DNA of 64,000 nt from an uncultured Eubacterium sp. Lineage in GTDB: Bacteria; Bacillota; Clostridia; Lachnospirales; Lachnospiraceae. The notes beneath the pieces were generated by a model. It was not told the origin of the DNA, searched no databases, and worked only from the letters and a program-made list of their open reading frames with translations. The stretch lies in assembly GCA_948470065.1 (NCBI GenBank), contig CAOKNO010000002.1:1-64000 (forward strand), given 5' to 3'. Below, piece after piece: positions 60,693-64,000 of this stretch (position 1 is the stretch's first letter; every line of letters begins with the position of its first letter). Both the position numbers and the translations under genes were made by a program.

Positions 60693-61701
60693 CCGATCCC
60701 TCCTCTTGCGTTTCGTCTATAATTTCCTTTTCCCCTTCTTTGATCTGTTCTTCCTGGCTCTTCGCCGTCCCGTCCATATAGTCCAGGTTCCGCTCATATA
60801 CGTCGCCTAGCTTGAATTTTTCCCGGTAAGACATGCTGTTATCCCCATTGACAAAAATCTGCACCTTATTGATATTCGGCAATTCTGCCAGGGAATTGAC
60901 AATCGAATAAATCACCACAGGTTCTGAAATCTCATAATTCTGGTTTAGGAAGCCGTCGTTTAAATTGACAAAACACACGCCGTCTAGCACCGACACCCCT
61001 ACCAGCTTCGTCCCTTCTGGGATGGCAGGACGGCCTTCCTTTCCATTCGGTCCTTTTAGAAGCTGTTCCATCACCAGCTTTTCCAGGGAAATATTGCTGC
61101 TGTAATGCACCTCCTGCACTTCCTGTACCAGCCCATTCCCTTCTTTGTTGGCGAAGTACAGCGTAATGCTCGCCGTCTGGATGGTATTGATCTGCTCCCC
61201 GGGATTCTCTATAAAGCTATCTGCCGTCATCAAGCCGATCAGCGTGCCATTGGCGTCTACCAGCGGCGCGTCCCCAACGTAAAAGGAAATGCATTCCACG
61301 CCTTTCACCTGGGTCAGCGTACGTACAACCGCCGCCCGGCACAAAACCTCCGTCACATTGTCCATTTCCCCATAAGCGCTGTTAAAGTACAGGTACAACT
61401 GGGCTTTCTCAAGCTTCCAGGATTTTAGCAGCACGCCGGATGGGATTGCCGTGCGCACTTCCGGATCTGGGGCGTCCCAAATCATCTTCCCCAACATCTC
61501 CTGGATCAGTTCCCTGTCGTTTTCTGCGCTTGGCTCGTATCCGATTGCTACAGTCTTTGTCAGATCCTTGTTCACATAGTAGATATGATAATCAAAGCTG
61601 TCTTCCTGCTCCTTTCCGCAGCCTGCCGCCTGCGCCAAGAAAAGCGCCGGCAGCAGGAATATTAAGAGCGTTATGATCTGTTTCCTCCGATTTCTCCTCA
61701 T
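60685..61701 (-). CDS. GerMN-domain lipoprotein (GerM-like)
   Basis: The 338-residue protein has a lipoprotein signal peptide ending QAAGC and two GerMN domains (HIYYVNKDLTKTVAIGYEPS with LYFNSAYGEM; ITLYFANKEGNGLVQEVQ with VNLNDGF and EPVVIYSIVNSL). GerM is needed in B. subtilis sporulation and germination and localises to the septum; GerMN domains are thought to bind envelope components. It starts 9 bp behind the histidine kinase gene and overlaps comEC, so one transcript is likely. Confidence 0.9.
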   Translation of the reverse strand: MRRNRRKQIITLLIFLLPALFLAQAAGCGKEQEDSFDYHIYYVNKDLTKTVAIGYEPSAENDRELIQEMLGKMIWDAPDPEVRTAIPSGVLLKSWKLEKAQLYLYFNSAYGEMDNVTEVLCRAAVVRTLTQVKGVECISFYVGDAPLVDANGTLIGLMTADSFIENPGEQINTIQTASITLYFANKEGNGLVQEVQEVHYSSNISLEKLVMEQLLKGPNGKEGRPAIPEGTKLVGVSVLDGVCFVNLNDGFLNQNYEISEPVVIYSIVNSLAELPNINKVQIFVNGDNSMSYREKFKLGDVYERNLDYMDGTAKSQEEQIKEGEKEIIDETQEEGSGG

Positions 61702-61710
61702 CCCATCCTC

Positions 61711-63132
61711 CTATCCCACGTACGTCAATGGGATGCGGACGGTAAAAATCGTCCCTTCCCCTTCTTTGCTATGCGCCTTTATCGCTCCACGGTGCATTAG
61801 GATCGCATTCCTGGTAATGGCAAGCCCAAGGCCCGTTCCCTTAATCTCCCTGGAATGCGATTTGTCTACGCGGAAAAACCGCTCGTAAATATGCTCCAGC
61901 GACTCTTCTGGGATCCCAATCCCGGAATCCTCCACACGCACAAAGAAATATTTGTGGTCTGCATTCAGCGATACATGGACCCATCCATCCTTCCGATTGT
62001 ACTTGATGGCATTTTCCACAAGGTTCATCAACGCAAGGGACAGCTTGACTTCATCCACCTCCGCACTGACTGGCCGGAAGCTTTCAAGCACAAGCTCTAT
62101 GCTCTGTTTTTCTGCAATTGGGCGTAGACGTTTCATAATCACTTCTAGCAGCTCATTGACATTTACGACAGAAATATTTAAGCTCCCCGAGGACTTGTCC
62201 AGCTTCACCAAGGACAGCAAGTCGTTGATAATCTTATTCTCCCGTTCGATCTCCTCTGCGATATCCCCCATAAATTCCTTGTACAGCTCCGCCGGGACGT
62301 CTTCCTGCCCCAGAAGGGAATCTGCCAGGACTTTCATGGAAGTCAAAGGGGTCTTCAGCTCATGTGACACGTTTGCCACAAATTCCTGCCTGGATTCGTC
62401 AATAACACGCAGCCTGCCCAGCATCTCATTGAACGCTTCTGATATCGCTTCCGTTTCCGTATAATCAGAAACCATCAGCTTCCCGGTATCGTCGCTCGCC
62501 TGTACTTCCTCGAACGATTTCGTCAGCTTCCCAAACGGGAGCACCAACAGGTTTGCGCAGGCAAACGCCGCTACAAGGACAAGGACTGCGCTTGCAATCT
62601 CAATGACAAGCGCGTTGTCCTTCAGGAAATCATAATTTACCATAATGCCATCCGTAGAAACGCTGACCAGCATGACGCCCTGGCTCTTCTCCTCTTCCTC
62701 GGCGCCCTTTAATGGGATTGCCAATTCAATGTAGCGGTTCTCGGAATCGTATTTCGTAATCTCTTCCCCACGGAAGCTGCGCACGACTTCTTCTGAGATA
62801 ATCGTCTTGCCTGCGTCCAGCCCGTATGTATCCTTGACAATCTGGAACCCAGGGTTGACCAGCAGGATCCGCCCATCGTAAATATTCGATAGCTGCTCTA
62901 ACTGGGTATTGATCACCTCTACCGAGGTATCCGAAATATAGTTGTATGTAACCACCTGGTTCCCCAAAAGCTTTGCCTGGCTCAACACATCAATGCTGCG
63001 GTTCGACACCGCCCTGCCCTCATAGCTGGCCAGTATGGCTACCCGCAGCACGACGCTTGGGACAATCCCAATCACCGCTATCAGCAAAAACAGGCGGAAC
63101 CTTAAGCTGCGCAAAAATTTTAACTTCTTCAT
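61711..63132 (-). CDS. Membrane sensor histidine kinase (PhoR/WalK type)
   Basis: The 473-residue kinase has a transmembrane helix (about 12-34), an extracytoplasmic sensor domain of about 135 residues, a second helix (about 174-198), a HAMP linker, HisKA with His257 in NVSHELKTPLTSM, and a HATPase domain (LMNLVENAIKY, DSGIGIP, GTGLGLA). ATG 63132 follows AGGGG and is chosen over the GTG just before it. It starts 12 bp behind its response regulator gene. The architecture fits envelope-stress or phosphate-type kinases; the signal cannot be told. Confidence 0.93.
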   Translation of the reverse strand: MKKLKFLRSLRFRLFLLIAVIGIVPSVVLRVAILASYEGRAVSNRSIDVLSQAKLLGNQVVTYNYISDTSVEVINTQLEQLSNIYDGRILLVNPGFQIVKDTYGLDAGKTIISEEVVRSFRGEEITKYDSENRYIELAIPLKGAEEEEKSQGVMLVSVSTDGIMVNYDFLKDNALVIEIASAVLVLVAAFACANLLVLPFGKLTKSFEEVQASDDTGKLMVSDYTETEAISEAFNEMLGRLRVIDESRQEFVANVSHELKTPLTSMKVLADSLLGQEDVPAELYKEFMGDIAEEIERENKIINDLLSLVKLDKSSGSLNISVVNVNELLEVIMKRLRPIAEKQSIELVLESFRPVSAEVDEVKLSLALMNLVENAIKYNRKDGWVHVSLNADHKYFFVRVEDSGIGIPEESLEHIYERFFRVDKSHSREIKGTGLGLAITRNAILMHRGAIKAHSKEGEGTIFTVRIPLTYVG

Positions 63133-63144
63133 CACAATCCCCTG

Positions 63145-63834
63145 TTACCCTTGGTAGTAATAGCCCACGCCCCACTTCGTATGCACATACTTCGGTTCAC
63201 TTGGGTTCTTCTCTATCTTCTCCCGAAGCCTTCTGACATGCACATCTACGGTACGCACATCCCCAGGGTACTCATATCCCCATACCAGGTTCAGAAGGTT
63301 CTCCCGGCTGTATACTTTGTTCGGGTTCAGCACCAACAGCTCTAGAAGGTCAAATTCCTTTGCCGTCACGTTGATCTCCTTGCCCAGGATAAAAAGCCTC
63401 CTGCTCTCACAGTCCAAACGCAAATCCCCATGTTCCACAACCTTTGGGTTTTCCTCCTTCGGCGGGTTCGGCGCCGTCCTGCGTATAATCGCCTTAATCC
63501 GCGCCTTCACTTCTAAAATATTAAACGGCTTGGTTATGTAATCGTCCGCCCCATATTCCAGGCCCAGGATTTTATCCATATCATCCCCTTTGGCAGTAAG
63601 CATTACAACTGGCACTGTAGAAAATTCCCGGATCTGCTGGCACACCTCAAACCCGTCCATCTTAGGCAGCATGACATCCAGCAAAATCAGATCGTACGCC
63701 TGCTCCTTCGCAAGCCTTAAGGCGTCTTCGCCGTCATAAGCGCAGTCCACCTCCATGCCATCCTGTTCCAAACTGAAACGAATCCCTTTTACAATTAATT
63801 TTTCGTCGTCCACTACAAGAATTTTCTTAGCCAT
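63145..63834 (-). CDS. OmpR-family response regulator (WalR/PhoP type)
   Basis: The 229-residue regulator has a receiver domain with acceptor Asp53 in LILLDVMLP, Thr in VMLTAKG and Lys in ITKPFN, and an OmpR winged helix (KEFDLLELLVLNPNKVYSRE, VDVHVRRLREKIE, KWGVGYYY). ATG 63834 has GGGAGG upstream; the longer frame lacks one. It is co-transcribed with the kinase gene and follows comEA by 48 bp. Confidence 0.94.
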   Translation of the reverse strand: MAKKILVVDDEKLIVKGIRFSLEQDGMEVDCAYDGEDALRLAKEQAYDLILLDVMLPKMDGFEVCQQIREFSTVPVVMLTAKGDDMDKILGLEYGADDYITKPFNILEVKARIKAIIRRTAPNPPKEENPKVVEHGDLRLDCESRRLFILGKEINVTAKEFDLLELLVLNPNKVYSRENLLNLVWGYEYPGDVRTVDVHVRRLREKIEKNPSEPKYVHTKWGVGYYYQG

Positions 63835-63882
63835 ATCTTCCTCCCGTAATACACCTGCTGCCGTCCTATCATCCATCTTACA

Positions 63883-64000
63883 TTACTGTGACACTTTCAC
63901 GCTGTCCTTCATCTTCGCGAAGACGCCTTCCTTGATGCCCGGTATTTTCATCAGATCCTCGATCTGTGCGAACCTGCCGTTCTCTTCCCGCCAGGCTACG
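63883..64000 (-). CDS. comEA: Competence protein ComEA, C-terminal end
   Basis: The last 39 codons of a gene running off the right edge read AWREENGRFAQIEDLMKIPG then IKEGVFAKMKDSVKVSQ and a TAA stop at 63883-63885. This is the second helix-hairpin-helix of ComEA, the surface DNA receptor. The presence of comEC four genes downstream on the same strand supports the call. Confidence 0.85.
   Translation of the reverse strand, partial: VAWREENGRFAQIEDLMKIPGIKEGVFAKMKDSVKVSQ

Overview
The window reads as a chromosomal segment of an endospore-forming, probably gut-associated Firmicute, most likely Lachnospiraceae (Clostridia). Evidence: spoIIGA-sigE, sigG, two CotF-type coat proteins, a GerMN lipoprotein, CIRCE-controlled groESL, strong AGGAGG ribosome binding sites with frequent GTG/TTG starts, and very large secreted glycosidases ending in a lysine-rich leucine-rich-repeat module. 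Every gene except sigG lies on the minus strand. No rRNA, tRNA, CRISPR array, prophage or insertion sequence was seen.

Layout, left to right (transcription mostly right to left). 1-6.7 kb: edge of a hexapeptide-repeat transferase, topoisomerase III, a DUF234-type ATPase with a broken P-loop, cardiolipin synthase and a cytoplasmic subtilase. 6.7-10.6 kb: a hybrid histidine kinase and, 3 bp behind it, a solute-binding lipoprotein. 10.7-13.3 kb: coat proteins, an HTH membrane regulator and a YjbR-alkyltransferase fusion. 13.3-20 kb: a run of purF-like gene, recQ, argS, dapF and a coiled-coil gene. 20-24.9 kb: sigG (plus strand), a beta-CASP nuclease, sigE and spoIIGA. 24.9-32 kb: degV, two DUF4230 genes, an AAA/PD-(D/E)XK gene, groEL-groES and a C_GCAxxG_C_C protein. 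32-40 kb: a giant GH127 arabinofuranosidase, then nadC and nadB. 40-43 kb: a Tet(M)-like translational GTPase fused to a Rae1/YacP-like NYN nuclease. 43-48.7 kb: a complete STM4011-STM4015-type operon (two radical SAM enzymes, alkaline-phosphatase-fold hydrolase, ATP-grasp, LRR protein). 48.9-56 kb: a giant GH2 glycosidase. 56-58 kb: a GntR/ABC transporter operon. 58-64 kb: comEC, GerMN lipoprotein, two-component system and the end of comEA.

The strongest candidates for undescribed biology are the five-gene STM401x operon, here with a radical SAM-HAD fusion, its own palindromic promoter and a structured leader, and the neighbouring GTPase-nuclease fusion, which suggests a ribosome-directed mRNA cleavage or rescue factor. 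Smaller puzzles are enzymes lacking expected catalytic residues: a DapF with both cysteines replaced by serine, a PurF paralogue without its nucleophilic cysteine, an ATPase without a Walker A lysine, and a receiver domain without its aspartate. The two giant glycosidases share a C-terminal module and probably act at the cell surface on plant arabinose/galactose-containing glycans. The sporulation genes carry recognisable promoters: a long-spacer Spo0A-type promoter before spoIIGA and a SigG/SigF-type promoter before sigG.
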